A stretch of DNA of 64,000 nt, from NCBI GenBank assembly GCA_033851265.1, contig JAWWOW010000012.1, forward strand, positions 124,001 through 188,000. The letters run 5' to 3'. The translations under genes and the position numbers were made by a program. The first letter of the stretch is position 1; each line of letters starts with the position of its first letter. The notes under the pieces were generated by a model. That model did not search any database and had not been told where the DNA came from. It saw only the letters and a program-made list of their open reading frames with translations. This document shows, piece after piece, positions 42,115 to 51,152 of this stretch. Source of the stretch: JAWWOW01 sp033851265 (GTDB lineage: Bacteria > Actinomycetota > Actinomycetes > JAWWOW01).

Positions 42115-43419
42115 ATGAGCAGCGCTGCCGAAGACGAGGTCGTTGACCTCTGTCGCGACCTCATCCGCATCGACACGTCGAACTTCGGAGACTCGTCCGG
42201 ACCGGGGGAGCGGCTCGCGGCGGAGTACGTCGCGGAGAAGCTCTCCGACGTCGGTCTCGAGACACAGATCTTTGAGTCCGAACCGGGACGCGCGTCGGTC
42301 GTGACCCGGGTGACCGGCGCCGACTCGTCGCGGCCGCCGATGTTGATCCACGGTCACCTCGACGTCGTACCAGCGGAGAAGTCGGACTGGCAGGTCGACC
42401 CGTTTGCCGGTGAGATCCGCGACGACATGTTGTGGGGTCGCGGCGCGGTCGACATGAAGGACATGGACGCGATGATCCTGGCGGTGATCCGCGACCAGGT
42501 CCGGTCCGGACGCAAGCCCGCGCGTGACCTGGTCATTGCGTTCGTTGCTGACGAAGAAGCCGGCGGCGGGCTCGGTGCTTCCTGGTTGGTCGACAACCAC
42601 CCGGAGTTCTTCGCCGACTGCACCGAGGGGATCAGCGAAGTCGGCGGCTTCTCCATCACGATCACGCCCGACCTGCGGCTCTATCCCATCGAGACCGCGC
42701 AGAAGGGCATGGCGTGGCTGCGTCTCATCGCGCACGGCACCGCCGGTCACGGGTCGATGATCAACACCGACAACGCGGTGACGCGGCTGGCGGAGGCAGT
42801 GGCGCGCATCGGCAACCACGACTTCCCGATGCGGATGACGGATACGGTCCGGGCGTTTTTGACCGAGCTTGCCGACGCGCTGGGGATCGAGCTCGACCTC
42901 GACGACCCCGAGGCGACCGTCGCGAAACTCGGCAGCCTCGCGAAGATCATCGGTGCGACGCTGCGCAACACGGCAAACCCGTCGATGCTCAAGGCGGGTT
43001 ACAAGGTCAACGTCATCCCCGGTACGGCGGAAGCCGTCATCGACGGTCGCTTCCTGCCGGGTTATGAGGAGGAGTTCCTCGCCGAGATCGAGGCCCTGCT
43101 CGGCCCGGACGTCACGTACGAGATGACCCATCGCGACGTCGCACTCGAGACGCCGTTCGCGGGTCCGCTGGTCGAGGCGATGTCGGCCGCGCTCATCGCG
43201 GAGGATCCGCATGGCCGGCCCGTGCCCTACTGCTTGTCCGGCGGCACGGACGCCAAGTCGTTCTCGCGGTTGGGCGTCGTGGGCTACGGGTTCTCGCCGT
43301 TGCAGTTGCCGGCTGAGCTGGACTTCGCGGGGATGTTCCACGGCGTTGACGAGCGGGTGCCGCTGGACGCGCTGCGGTTCGGCTGCCGCGTACTCGACCG
43401 GTTCCTCAGCAGCTGCTGA
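42115..43419 (+). CDS. M20-family metallopeptidase
   Basis: A 434-aa zinc hydrolase of the M20/ArgE/DapE group. Metal and catalytic motifs: LIHGHLDVVPAEKSDW, MLWGRGAVDMKDMD and FVADEEAGGG; the dimerisation domain follows (MINTDNAVTRLAEAVARI) and the last metal ligand lies in FHGVDERVPLD. It probably cleaves an N-acyl or dipeptide bond in the cytoplasm. It is separated from the anti-sigma gene by 34 bp and ends before a strong hairpin terminator. Confidence 0.9.
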   Translation: MSSAAEDEVVDLCRDLIRIDTSNFGDSSGPGERLAAEYVAEKLSDVGLETQIFESEPGRASVVTRVTGADSSRPPMLIHGHLDVVPAEKSDWQVDPFAGEIRDDMLWGRGAVDMKDMDAMILAVIRDQVRSGRKPARDLVIAFVADEEAGGGLGASWLVDNHPEFFADCTEGISEVGGFSITITPDLRLYPIETAQKGMAWLRLIAHGTAGHGSMINTDNAVTRLAEAVARIGNHDFPMRMTDTVRAFLTELADALGIELDLDDPEATVAKLGSLAKIIGATLRNTANPSMLKAGYKVNVIPGTAEAVIDGRFLPGYEEEFLAEIEALLGPDVTYEMTHRDVALETPFAGPLVEAMSAALIAEDPHGRPVPYCLSGGTDAKSFSRLGVVGYGFSPLQLPAELDFAGMFHGVDERVPLDALRFGCRVLDRFLSSC

Positions 43420-43421
43420 TG

Positions 43422-43454
43422 TCGCTGGCCGCGACGGGGTGCCGCGGCCAGCGA
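43422..43454. terminator. Perfect 12-bp hairpin between convergent genes
   Basis: Arms TCGCTGGCCGCG (43422-43433) and CGCGGCCAGCGA (43443-43454) with a 9-nt loop, right after the M20 stop and before the end of the neocarzinostatin-like gene. Position between convergent stops suggests a two-way terminator. Confidence 0.8.
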
Positions 43455-43464
43455 ACCTTCAGCG

Positions 43465-43947
43465 TCAAGCAAACGTGATCTTTGTGGCGGCCACCTCTGT
43501 CGGAGCAGCTGTGCCGGCATTGGCGACCGAGATGATGCAGCCTGGGGCAACGCTGCAGTTGATGTTGTTTGTACCGAACGGGCCTTTGGCTACGGGGAAT
43601 GCCACGGTCACGGTGCCGGATGGGTCCGCCGTTCCGACCTTGATGCCCCGCAGGTCGCAGTCGCCGGCGCCCGTAGCGGCTCCCTTGTCGCCGCATTCCG
43701 TTACGCCGTACTGCTTGCCGGCGGTGTATCCCTTGCCGACGACCTGCACGACCTGACCGTTCTTCAACCCCGTATCAGGCGTGATGGTCACGGTTTGCGC
43801 CGCGGCAGCCGGCGTCGGACTGGCCGTCGTCGCCTGCGGATTCGGGGTGTCGCTGCTCGCGGTGCTCCCGTTGCTGCTGCACGCGACCAGGCTCATTGCT
43901 CCGACGACCAGAACCATCGTCACTTTGGCGATTCCTGTCTTGCTCAT
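43465..43947 (-). CDS. Neocarzinostatin-like lipoprotein
   Basis: A 160-aa protein with signal peptide and lipobox (VLVVGAMSLVACSSNG, Cys23), then a Ser/Thr/Pro-rich spacer and a beta-sandwich of the neocarzinostatin/macromomycin type: TVTITPDTGLKNGQVVQVVG, KQYGVTECGDKG and GTVTVAFPVAKGPFG, with a Cys pair (INCSVAPGCIISVANA). Known members carry enediyne chromophores; this one is a surface-anchored relative with no enediyne genes in the window. It may bind another hydrophobic ligand. AGGAGAGG precedes the ATG. Confidence 0.78.
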   Translation of the reverse strand: MSKTGIAKVTMVLVVGAMSLVACSSNGSTASSDTPNPQATTASPTPAAAAQTVTITPDTGLKNGQVVQVVGKGYTAGKQYGVTECGDKGAATGAGDCDLRGIKVGTADPSGTVTVAFPVAKGPFGTNNINCSVAPGCIISVANAGTAAPTEVAATKITFA

Positions 43948-43975
43948 TGCTTGCTGCCTCTCCTTCTTGGGTTGG

Positions 43976-46063
43976 CTACTGCTCCGCCAGGGTCAATGGC
44001 TGGCCACGCAGGTGCGGGCCTTCGGTATGTAAGTGGCAGGCGACGGTCGTGCCGTCGTCGGTGTGGAAGGGCTCGGGCGCGACCTGCGCGCAGATGTCCA
44101 TGGCGTATGCGCACCGGGTGCGGAACCGACAACCGCTTGGGGGAGCGAGCGGGCTGGGCAGATCGCCCTTGAGCACGATGCGGTGCCGACTGCGCTGACG
44201 CACCGGATCGGGGATCGGGATGGCCGACAGCAAGGCCTCGGTGTAGGGATGGCGCGGACGCGTGTAGACGGTCTCGGCCGGCCCGACCTCGACGATGCGA
44301 CCTAGGTACATCACTGCGATCCGATCGCTGATGTGGCGCACCACCGACAGGTCGTGCGCGATGAACAGATAGGCAAGGCGCAGTTGGCTCTGCAGGTCGA
44401 TCAGCAGGTTGATCACCTGCGACTGGGTCGAGACATCGAGCGAACTCACCGGCTCGTCGCAGATCAACAGCCGGGGGCGCAAGGCGAGCGCGCGGGCCAC
44501 GGCAATGCGTTGGCGCTGGCCGCCCGAGAACTCGTGTGGGTAGCGACGCATCAGCTGGCTTCCCAGGCCGACCTGCTGCATCAGCTCGGCAACCCGCTCG
44601 TCCCGACCCCGTCCGCGCAGCCGCTCATGCACCTCGAGCGGTTCACCGATCGACTCGGCGACCGTGGCTCGCGGGTCGAGGGACGAGTAGGGATCTTGGA
44701 ACACAATTTGCATGTCCCGTCGGCGGCGCCGCAACTCGCCGCGATCAAGCGTCATCAGGTCAGTCCCGTCGAGGACGATCTCGCCGCTGTCGGGTTCGAT
44801 CAGCCGGAGCGCGAGCCGCGCGACGGTCGACTTGCCCGACCCGGTCTCACCGACGAGGCCGACGGTTTCCGCTGTTCCGACGGTGAGATCGAAGGCGTCG
44901 ACAGCGCGTACCGAGCCGATGTCGCGATGCAGAACGCCGCTGCGCACCGGGAAGTCCTTTGTCAATCCACGAAGCTCGAGCAGCGGCGCCGCGGCAACGC
45001 GTTGGGCGGGAGGCGACGCGGCCACACCTGATAGGTGCGTTGCCGCGAGGTGCAACTCGGTATGACGCAGGCAGCGCACCAGTGCGTCGCCATGTTGCGC
45101 CGGGAACAGCGGTACGTCGCTGCCGACGCAGCCATCCACGACGTACTCGCACCGCGGGTGGAACCGGCATCCGGTCGGCTGTCGGTCTGGGCTCGGCACC
45201 TCCCCGGGAATGACGTGCAACCGGGACGCACCGGCCGTGACCTGTGGCATCGATGCCAGGAGCGCGTGGGTGTAGGGATGCTGTGGCCGCGCGAACATGT
45301 CGACGACGCCCGCTTGCTCGACCACCTGCCCGGCGTACATGACGACGACGCGGTCGCAGATGTCGGCGACGACACCGAAGTCGTGGGTGACGAACAGAAT
45401 CGCCATGCCAAGGTCCTGCTGCAGCGAGCGCATGAGCTCGAGGACCTGGGCCTGGACCGTGACGTCGAGTGCTGTCGTCGGCTCATCGGCGATGAGCAGC
45501 TTCGGTTCGCACGCCAAGGCCATGGCGATCATCGCGCGCTGGCGCATGCCACCGGAGAACGCATGCGGGTAGTCGCGCACCCGCCGATGCGCATCGGGGA
45601 TGCCGACCAGATCGAGCATCTCGATGGCGCGACTCCACGCGGCACGACGACCAACCTGCCGGTGCAGGCGAACCGTCTCGGCGATCTGGTTGCCGACGGT
45701 GAACGCCGGGTTGAGGCTCGTCATCGGTTCCTGGAAGACCATCGAGATCTCGTTGCCGCGGATGTGCCGCATCTCTGCAGGGGAGATGCTCGTCAACTCG
45801 CGTTCGCCGAATCGCACTGATCCAGCAGCGATGCGGGCACCGCGACGGGGCAGCAGGCCCATCACGGCGAGCGCGGAAACGGTCTTGCCGGCGCCGCTCT
45901 CGCCGACCAGTCCAACGGTCTCCCGGGCCGCGACGCTGAATCCAACGTCGTCGACGACCGTGAGCCAGCCGGCGGCGGTGGCGAACTCGACACGAAGCCC
46001 ATCGACCGCGAGCAGGGCGGAGCCCGACGCGGGTAGCGCTTCCACGGCAGTCATCTCGGTCAT
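43976..46063 (-). CDS. Peptide ABC transporter, fused double ATPase (DppD-DppF type)
   Basis: The long open frame starts far upstream; the true ATG is 46063 (MTEMTAVEALPASG), overlapping the permease stop by 4 nt, giving 695 aa. Two complete ABC domains: first with Walker A GLVGESGAGKTVSALAVMG and signature SGGMRQRAMIAM, second with GLVGETGSGKSTVARL and SGGQRQRIAVAR. Each ends in the oligopeptide-transporter C-terminal Cys-rich motif (GCRFHPRCEYV and GCRFRTRCAYAM), which may bind an iron-sulfur cluster. It energises uptake of a peptide or nickel-type substrate with the permeases and binding protein upstream. Confidence 0.93.
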   Translation of the reverse strand: MTEMTAVEALPASGSALLAVDGLRVEFATAAGWLTVVDDVGFSVAARETVGLVGESGAGKTVSALAVMGLLPRRGARIAAGSVRFGERELTSISPAEMRHIRGNEISMVFQEPMTSLNPAFTVGNQIAETVRLHRQVGRRAAWSRAIEMLDLVGIPDAHRRVRDYPHAFSGGMRQRAMIAMALACEPKLLIADEPTTALDVTVQAQVLELMRSLQQDLGMAILFVTHDFGVVADICDRVVVMYAGQVVEQAGVVDMFARPQHPYTHALLASMPQVTAGASRLHVIPGEVPSPDRQPTGCRFHPRCEYVVDGCVGSDVPLFPAQHGDALVRCLRHTELHLAATHLSGVAASPPAQRVAAAPLLELRGLTKDFPVRSGVLHRDIGSVRAVDAFDLTVGTAETVGLVGETGSGKSTVARLALRLIEPDSGEIVLDGTDLMTLDRGELRRRRRDMQIVFQDPYSSLDPRATVAESIGEPLEVHERLRGRGRDERVAELMQQVGLGSQLMRRYPHEFSGGQRQRIAVARALALRPRLLICDEPVSSLDVSTQSQVINLLIDLQSQLRLAYLFIAHDLSVVRHISDRIAVMYLGRIVEVGPAETVYTRPRHPYTEALLSAIPIPDPVRQRSRHRIVLKGDLPSPLAPPSGCRFRTRCAYAMDICAQVAPEPFHTDDGTTVACHLHTEGPHLRGQPLTLAEQ

Positions 46064-46959
46064 GACTTCACCACGAAGACCTCGCGACCGAGCGCATCCC
46101 GCAGTCCGTCGCCAACCAGATTGAAGGCGAGGACGGTGATCGCAATCGCGAGACCAGGCGGGATCATCGGCCACGGTTCCTCGGTGACGAAGTTGTAGGC
46201 GTTCTGCAGCATCACACCCCAACTCGCGTTGGGCGGCTGAACACCAAAACCGAGGAAGCTGAGCCCGGCCTCGGCCAGGATCGCGTAGCCGAATGCGAGA
46301 GCGGCCTGGACGATGAACGGCGACACAACGTTGGGCAGGATGTGTCGCCTGAGCATGCGTGCGGACCCCACCCCCACTGACCGGGCGGCCTCGACGTAGA
46401 GCTCTTCGCGGACGGAGAGCACCTCGGCGCGTACCAACCGGGCAAAGCCCGGGATGAAAGGAATTGCTACGGCGATCGACACGTTCAGCACGCTCGGACC
46501 GAGCAGCGCGGCGATAGCGAGTGCGAGCATCAGTGGGGGAAAGGCGAAGAGCGCATCCATGACGCGCATCAGGATGCCGTCGACCCAGCGACCGAAGTAG
46601 CCCGCGATCAAACCCACCGGCAGGGCGACGACCCCGGCGAGCAGAACGACGAGAGCGGCGACGCGCATCGACACGCGGGCGCTGTAGATCAGCCGGCTCA
46701 GGACGTCCCGGCCGACGCTGTCCGTCCCCAACAGGTGCGCGAGCGACGGCCCGGCGTTGATATGGGAGGGGTTGATCGTGGCTGGATTCTGCGGAGCGAC
46801 AAGCGGTGCGGCGATCGCGACGAGCACCACAAGCAGTAACCACGACAACCCGAACATCGCTGACCAGTTGCCGCGGAAGCGCGCCAACAACCGCCGCAGC
46901 GGGGTCGGGGCCAGTGCCACATCCGGCACGCCGATGATGCCGGTCGTCGCGGTTGTCAT
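46060..46959 (-). CDS. Peptide ABC transporter permease, DppC type
   Basis: A 299-aa permease with six transmembrane segments and the N-terminal leader of the OppC/DppC branch (LLARFRGNWSAMFGLSWLLL). The EAA loop is EAARSVGVGSARMLRRHILP. Typical DppC motifs include HLLGTDSVGRDVLSRLIYSA and FLGFGVQPPNASWGVMLQNA. It overlaps both neighbours by 4 nt. Confidence 0.93.
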   Translation of the reverse strand: MTTATTGIIGVPDVALAPTPLRRLLARFRGNWSAMFGLSWLLLVVLVAIAAPLVAPQNPATINPSHINAGPSLAHLLGTDSVGRDVLSRLIYSARVSMRVAALVVLLAGVVALPVGLIAGYFGRWVDGILMRVMDALFAFPPLMLALAIAALLGPSVLNVSIAVAIPFIPGFARLVRAEVLSVREELYVEAARSVGVGSARMLRRHILPNVVSPFIVQAALAFGYAILAEAGLSFLGFGVQPPNASWGVMLQNAYNFVTEEPWPMIPPGLAIAITVLAFNLVGDGLRDALGREVFVVKS

Positions 46960-47903
46960 CCGAGACGCACCTTCGGATTCAGATATGCATAGAGCACGTC
47001 AACAGCGAGGTTGAGCATCACAAAAGTGAGGGCGACGACGAGGGTCACCCCTTGGATAACCGGGAGATCCTTGCCGCTCAGGGCGTTGAAGAAGTACAAA
47101 CCCATCCCCGGGATCGAGAAGATGTACTCGATGATGACGGTTCCCCCGAGCAGGTAGGCAAACTGGATGCCGATCACGGTGACCGGCGCGATCGCGGCGT
47201 TTTTGAGCGCGTGCTTCAGCACGATCCGGTACGCCGGCAACCCCTTCGCACTCGCCGTACGGATGTAGTCCCGGGCCAGGACGTCGATGAGCGCGCCGCG
47301 CAGCTGACGTGCGATCGGCGCCGCGCCACCAATCCCCAGGGCGAGCCACGGCAGGTAGAGATGCGTTGCCCACTCGACCGGTGACTGGGTGAGCCCGACG
47401 TACCCGATTGCCGGCAACGAGTGCAGCTTCACCGCGAAGACAATCACCAGCACGATGCCGAGCCAGAAGTCGGGTACGGCGATCGCGGTGCTGGTGCCCA
47501 GTGTGGTGAGTCGGTCGAGGAGCGAACCGGGCCGGGTGCCGGCGGCGATGCCGGCGGGAACGCCGAGCAGCAACGCGACGACAAGAGCTCCGACCGCGAG
47601 GCTGAGCGTTATCGGGAAGCGGTGGCCGATCTCTGTCGCGACCGATGTCTGCGAGAACAACGACGTCCCGAGATCACCGCTCAAGGCGTTGGTGAGCCAG
47701 TGCCAGTACTGGTGGACTACCGACTGGTCGAGTCCGAGCTGGTGGCGCACGTCAGCGACGCGTTCGGGAGTCGCATGCAGGCCGCCGGCAAGAGTTCGCG
47801 ACGGATCGCCCGGGATCAGGAACGTCATCGAGAACACAAGACCGGAGATGATGAGCAGCAACGGCACCAAGGCCAGCAGACGGCGCGCGATATACCCGAT
47901 CAC
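46956..47903 (-). CDS. Peptide ABC transporter permease, DppB type
   Basis: A 315-aa permease, GTG start, with six transmembrane segments. DppB signatures: IGYIARRLLALVPLLLIISG and FLIPGDPSRTLAG at the start, the EAA loop RTASAKGLPAYRIVLKHALK, and IIEYIFSIPGMGLYFFNALS near the end. It pairs with the DppC-type permease encoded next. The binding-protein gene lies 22 bp upstream. Confidence 0.93.
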   Translation of the reverse strand: MIGYIARRLLALVPLLLIISGLVFSMTFLIPGDPSRTLAGGLHATPERVADVRHQLGLDQSVVHQYWHWLTNALSGDLGTSLFSQTSVATEIGHRFPITLSLAVGALVVALLLGVPAGIAAGTRPGSLLDRLTTLGTSTAIAVPDFWLGIVLVIVFAVKLHSLPAIGYVGLTQSPVEWATHLYLPWLALGIGGAAPIARQLRGALIDVLARDYIRTASAKGLPAYRIVLKHALKNAAIAPVTVIGIQFAYLLGGTVIIEYIFSIPGMGLYFFNALSGKDLPVIQGVTLVVALTFVMLNLAVDVLYAYLNPKVRLG

Positions 47904-47925
47904 GTCGGTGTGTCCGGACCGCGGA

Positions 47926-49467
47926 CTATGACTTCGTGACCGTCACGCCGGTCAGATCGGGGGCGTCGCACACGCCTGTCTGGCCGTGGACAGTGCCGCT
48001 GACAGCGGCCTTCTTGTAAGCCATCAGCTGCGGGGCGAACGCGATTGGTATGTCGAGCGCCTGTTTGGTGACGATCGCTTCGGCTTCCAGGGTGTAGCGA
48101 GTAGCCGCCTTGAGGTCGGTCGCTCGCAGAGCTAGCAAGGCGAGCCGCGTGATGTCGGCGCGTTCGCCCTTGCTCCAGATCGCCACGAACTGCTCCTTGC
48201 CCCACTGAAGGAGGAGCTGCACGGGCGGATAGGGCTCACCCGGACGAACGGCCGCGAACGCGTTACCTTCGCCAGCCAAGTAGTAACCGGCCTGGATGTC
48301 GTTGCCAAGAATGCGCTTGATCGAGACGCGGAAACCGACCGCGTTGAGGTTCTGCTGGATGATCGCGGCCTGGTCTTCCATGGTCGAAATGTTGCCACCA
48401 GGGATCACCATCTTGATGCTGATCGGCAGCTTCAGCCCCGATCGCGCAAGGAGTTGACGGGCCATCGGCGGGTTGTACGAGTACATGTTGGCGACGGCGG
48501 CGTTATAGCCGAACGAGGACTTGAAGAACGTCTGGTTAGCCACCTCACCGAGCCCGTCCTGGACAACCTTGTTGTCCTGCGCCCGGTTGATAGCGAACGC
48601 GACGGCCTGGCGGACCAAGACGTTGTCGAACGGTGGTGTGAATCGGAACTGGAACTGCAGATACGAGGTCGTGTTCTGTACGGCGATACCGATAGAGCCG
48701 TCACTCTTCAGTCCGTCGTACGAACCCGGCTGGATCGAGACCATGTCCACGGAGTTGGACTTGAGAGCGGTCACCGACGGCGGGCCGACGCCGACCTGTG
48801 TGAAGTTGATGCCGTCGAACTTGTAGGTGTCCTTCTGCCAGTACTTCGGGTTGGTCCGGAGCTGCAGGCTGCTCCCGCGCGACAGCGACTTGAACAGGAA
48901 CGGCCCAGCGCCCACCGGGTTGGTCGCAGCCTCATCGATGTGCTTCGGCGCGACGATCATGCCCTCGCGCCCGGTCATCGAGTAGAGCAGCACGATCGGC
49001 GGACTGTCCTTCATGGTGAGTCGGACTGTGAGCGGGCCGACAACGTCGATCGACGTCACCGCGGCGAGGTCGCTGTACGTCGTGTTCTTCTTCAGATGCT
49101 CGAGCCCCAGCTTGACCGCGTTGGCGTCGAAGGGCTCGTCGTCGGAGAACGTCACTCCGGGCTGCAGCGTCAGGGTGAGTGTGTTGGCGCCGATGGTCCA
49201 GCTCTTTGCGAGCCCGGGTAGCAGGTTGCCGCCGAGGTCCTTACGGACGAGCGTGTCGAAGATGGGCGCGATCGCGATCGCGTCGCAGTCACCGGTGCTC
49301 TTGCCGGGGTCGAGGTTGGTGAACTGGGCGCTGAAGTCGTAGCCGTAGCGCAGGATCCCGTTCGTCCCCGCAGACCCGCCCCCGGCGCCTGAACAGGCTG
49401 AAACTGCGCCCATTCCGAGGACGAGTGCCCCCACCCACTGCCTGGGTGCCAAGAGAGCGAGGCGCAC
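47926..49467 (-). CDS. Peptide-binding lipoprotein of ABC transporter (SBP family 5)
   Basis: A 513-aa protein. GTG 49467 has GGAGGG six bases before it. Signal peptide with lipobox (LVLGMGAVSACSGAG, Cys25). The family 5 fold is visible in LRYGYDFSAQFTNLDPGKST, IAPIFDTLVRKD, LAKSWTIG, FSDDEPFDANAVK, GAGPFLFKSLSRGSSLQLR and VRQAVAFAINRAQD. It is the first gene of the ABC operon and catches the substrate outside the membrane. The substrate cannot be told from sequence; peptides are most likely. Confidence 0.92.
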   Translation of the reverse strand: MRLALLAPRQWVGALVLGMGAVSACSGAGGGSAGTNGILRYGYDFSAQFTNLDPGKSTGDCDAIAIAPIFDTLVRKDLGGNLLPGLAKSWTIGANTLTLTLQPGVTFSDDEPFDANAVKLGLEHLKKNTTYSDLAAVTSIDVVGPLTVRLTMKDSPPIVLLYSMTGREGMIVAPKHIDEAATNPVGAGPFLFKSLSRGSSLQLRTNPKYWQKDTYKFDGINFTQVGVGPPSVTALKSNSVDMVSIQPGSYDGLKSDGSIGIAVQNTTSYLQFQFRFTPPFDNVLVRQAVAFAINRAQDNKVVQDGLGEVANQTFFKSSFGYNAAVANMYSYNPPMARQLLARSGLKLPISIKMVIPGGNISTMEDQAAIIQQNLNAVGFRVSIKRILGNDIQAGYYLAGEGNAFAAVRPGEPYPPVQLLLQWGKEQFVAIWSKGERADITRLALLALRATDLKAATRYTLEAEAIVTKQALDIPIAFAPQLMAYKKAAVSGTVHGQTGVCDAPDLTGVTVTKS

Positions 49468-49543
49468 CGTGACCCTCCGATCGGACGCTGACCCCTTGCC
49501 ACGTCCTACTGCATGGTCTACACGGGCTGGACCAGCGGTTCAG

Positions 49544-49572
49544 TCGAACCCGCACTTTCGTTCGAACCCGCA
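49544..49572 (+). repeat. Direct repeat TCGAACCCGCA in a divergent promoter region
   Basis: Two copies at 49544-49554 and 49562-49572, spaced 18 bp, between the binding-protein gene and the lipoprotein gene. They could be regulator half-sites. The word also resembles a tRNA T-arm but no tRNA folds here. Confidence 0.35.
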
Positions 49573-49584
49573 ACCTAGTCGTGA

Positions 49585-49626
49585 CCTGTGGATAAGTCGT
49601 CCCCGCGGGGACGTGTTGTCCACAGG
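49585..49626. promoter_or_regulatory. 42-bp interrupted palindrome with two DnaA boxes
   Basis: The palindrome is centred on GTCCCCGCGGGGAC and flanked by CCTGTGGA and TCCACAGG; 36 of 42 bases are symmetric. It contains TGTGGATAA (49587-49595, a reverse perfect DnaA box) and TTGTCCACA (49616-49624, the actinobacterial DnaA box) facing each other. It lies 50 bp before a lipoprotein gene and may link DnaA to its expression, titrate DnaA, or be a transcript hairpin. Confidence 0.55.
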
Positions 49627-49676
49627 CTTGAAATTGCATCTGGCGCCGTTATCTTTCGCGACTATTCTCCCGCTCT

Positions 49677-50210
49677 GTGCCGGTACGGCGGATCGCCGTG
49701 GCGGGGGCCGCACTTCTAGTCGGGCTCCCACTGCTTGGCTGTTCGAGTAACGGCAAAGCGGTCGCCGTTCCATCGATCACAAGTACGCCGATCCCGACCG
49801 TCTCTGCATTCCCCAAGACCCGCGAAGGCGCCGCCGCCTTCGTTGAGTACTACTTCATGGAGAGCAACCACGCCACGCAGTCTGGTGACCTCTCAAGACT
49901 GAAGGCGCTGTATGACCCGTCATGCTCGGCATGCAGCAGGTACTCCACTTATGTGATGACCTCATTCGGCGGTGGAGGTCACATTGAAGGCGGCCAATTC
50001 AACACGTTTAGCACGGCGGCGGCCCCGTTTGAAGGCAACCGCGTAGCGGTAACGGTTGTCGGAACTCAGCAGGCCGCACGCGTCATCGCAGCTGACGGCA
50101 ACGTCTTACAGCAGGCCGCAGCCGTTGCCAGATCCGAACTCGAAGTGACGGTCTCGTGGTCAGGCCGTCACTGGTTGACCATTGCAATTTCGGCAGTCGG
50201 GAAGCCGTAG
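49677..50210 (+). CDS. Lipoprotein, DUF6318-like
   Basis: A 177-aa protein, GTG start, with lipobox (AALLVGLPLLGCSSNG, Cys22). The mature part has PKTREGAAAFVEYYFMESNH and then ALYDPSCSACSRYSTYV, a CxxC pair typical of the actinobacterial DUF6318 lipoproteins. The fold resembles NTF2-like chambers. The function is unknown. The next gene starts directly after its stop and also encodes a secreted protein, so they are probably co-transcribed. Confidence 0.72.
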   Translation: MPVRRIAVAGAALLVGLPLLGCSSNGKAVAVPSITSTPIPTVSAFPKTREGAAAFVEYYFMESNHATQSGDLSRLKALYDPSCSACSRYSTYVMTSFGGGGHIEGGQFNTFSTAAAPFEGNRVAVTVVGTQQAARVIAADGNVLQQAAAVARSELEVTVSWSGRHWLTIAISAVGKP

Positions 50211-51098
50211 GTGATCGCGATGAAGTCATTTCCATCAGTCGCTTGCGTCATGCTGAGCGCCATCAACATCTGGGCGCTGTCTGGAGTTGCTCGTGCGGAT
50301 GTTGGTACACCTCCATGCATCGGCTATGACGGCACCACTGGCTGCGCCGACGGAGGCACGGGCGGTTTCGACGTTGGCGTAGGAACCGGTGGCGGCAATG
50401 GTCAGGGTGGCAATGGTGGGGGACCGGGGGCGAGCGGCCCTGGATACGACTACCGCTGGGTGCTCGCGTGCTCGACTAACACAGTCGACAGCTTCACAAC
50501 CACCTGCCCAGGAGCAATGACGTCCTGCGGTGCTGCGGGAGTCGCGCGGTACTGGGTGTTCAGGCGTCCGGTCAGCGCAGCAGGCCAACCGACTGGAGCT
50601 TGGCAACGACTACCTGGCAGCTTGTGCCGCCCGATAGGCACAAACGGCGCGCCGACGTTGACCGCGGCGGACATCGCAGCTGCGTTCCGATGGGAGTTCG
50701 TGCCGATCGCACCGAGCCACACGCGCTTTAACCCAGCGAACGGCACGTTGGTCAACGCCGACACCATCTTCTATGCCGACACAGCGAAGACGTTCACAAC
50801 GACGGTGACACTGCTCGGCCAAAACGTCGCGCTCACGCTGCATCCGACACAGTGGCGGTGGAGTTTTGGTGACGGGCACACGTTGACCACGACCACACCG
50901 GGAGCGCCGTACCCGAGCAAGTCCGTGACGCATCGCTATGCAGAGACCGGCAACCAGCGGGCCAGTGTGACGGTGACATGGGACGGCACATTTACGTTCG
51001 CCGGCAGCACGCTGGCAATCCCGGGCGACACCTCACGTCCCGGCCCAGCCGTGACCGTCGTGGTGCAAGAGGCACGGGCGCATCTCGTTGACGGCTAA
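50211..51098 (+). CDS. Secreted PKD-domain protein
   Basis: A 295-aa protein (GTG 50211; ATG 50220 possible). Signal peptide (VACVMLSAINIWALSGVARA), then a Gly-rich linker and Cys-containing region, and a C-terminal PKD-like domain: QWRWSFGDGHTLTTTT and VTHRYAETGNQRASVTVTW. The WxFGDG and HxYxxxG pattern is the PKD hallmark. It follows the DUF6318 lipoprotein immediately; such pairs are common and of unknown role in the actinobacterial envelope. Confidence 0.75.
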   Translation: MIAMKSFPSVACVMLSAINIWALSGVARADVGTPPCIGYDGTTGCADGGTGGFDVGVGTGGGNGQGGNGGGPGASGPGYDYRWVLACSTNTVDSFTTTCPGAMTSCGAAGVARYWVFRRPVSAAGQPTGAWQRLPGSLCRPIGTNGAPTLTAADIAAAFRWEFVPIAPSHTRFNPANGTLVNADTIFYADTAKTFTTTVTLLGQNVALTLHPTQWRWSFGDGHTLTTTTPGAPYPSKSVTHRYAETGNQRASVTVTWDGTFTFAGSTLAIPGDTSRPGPAVTVVVQEARAHLVDG

Positions 51099-51152
51099 TG
51101 CTCCACGCGCATAAATATGTCGGTGGGACATCACCCGTGGCGGGTGTGCCGA

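Noticed and set aside
42070..43341. 423-codon open frame on the minus strand
   Set aside because: It lies antisense to the M20 peptidase, whose metal and catalytic motifs are intact; the antisense product shows no known motif.
46064..46843. 260-codon N-terminal extension of the fused ABC ATPase
   Set aside because: It runs through the permease gene in another frame; the ATG at 46063 with a 4-nt overlap gives the normal family start.
49540..49630. Replication origin at the DnaA boxes
   Set aside because: Only two boxes, no AT-rich unwinding region and no dnaA, dnaN or gyrase genes.
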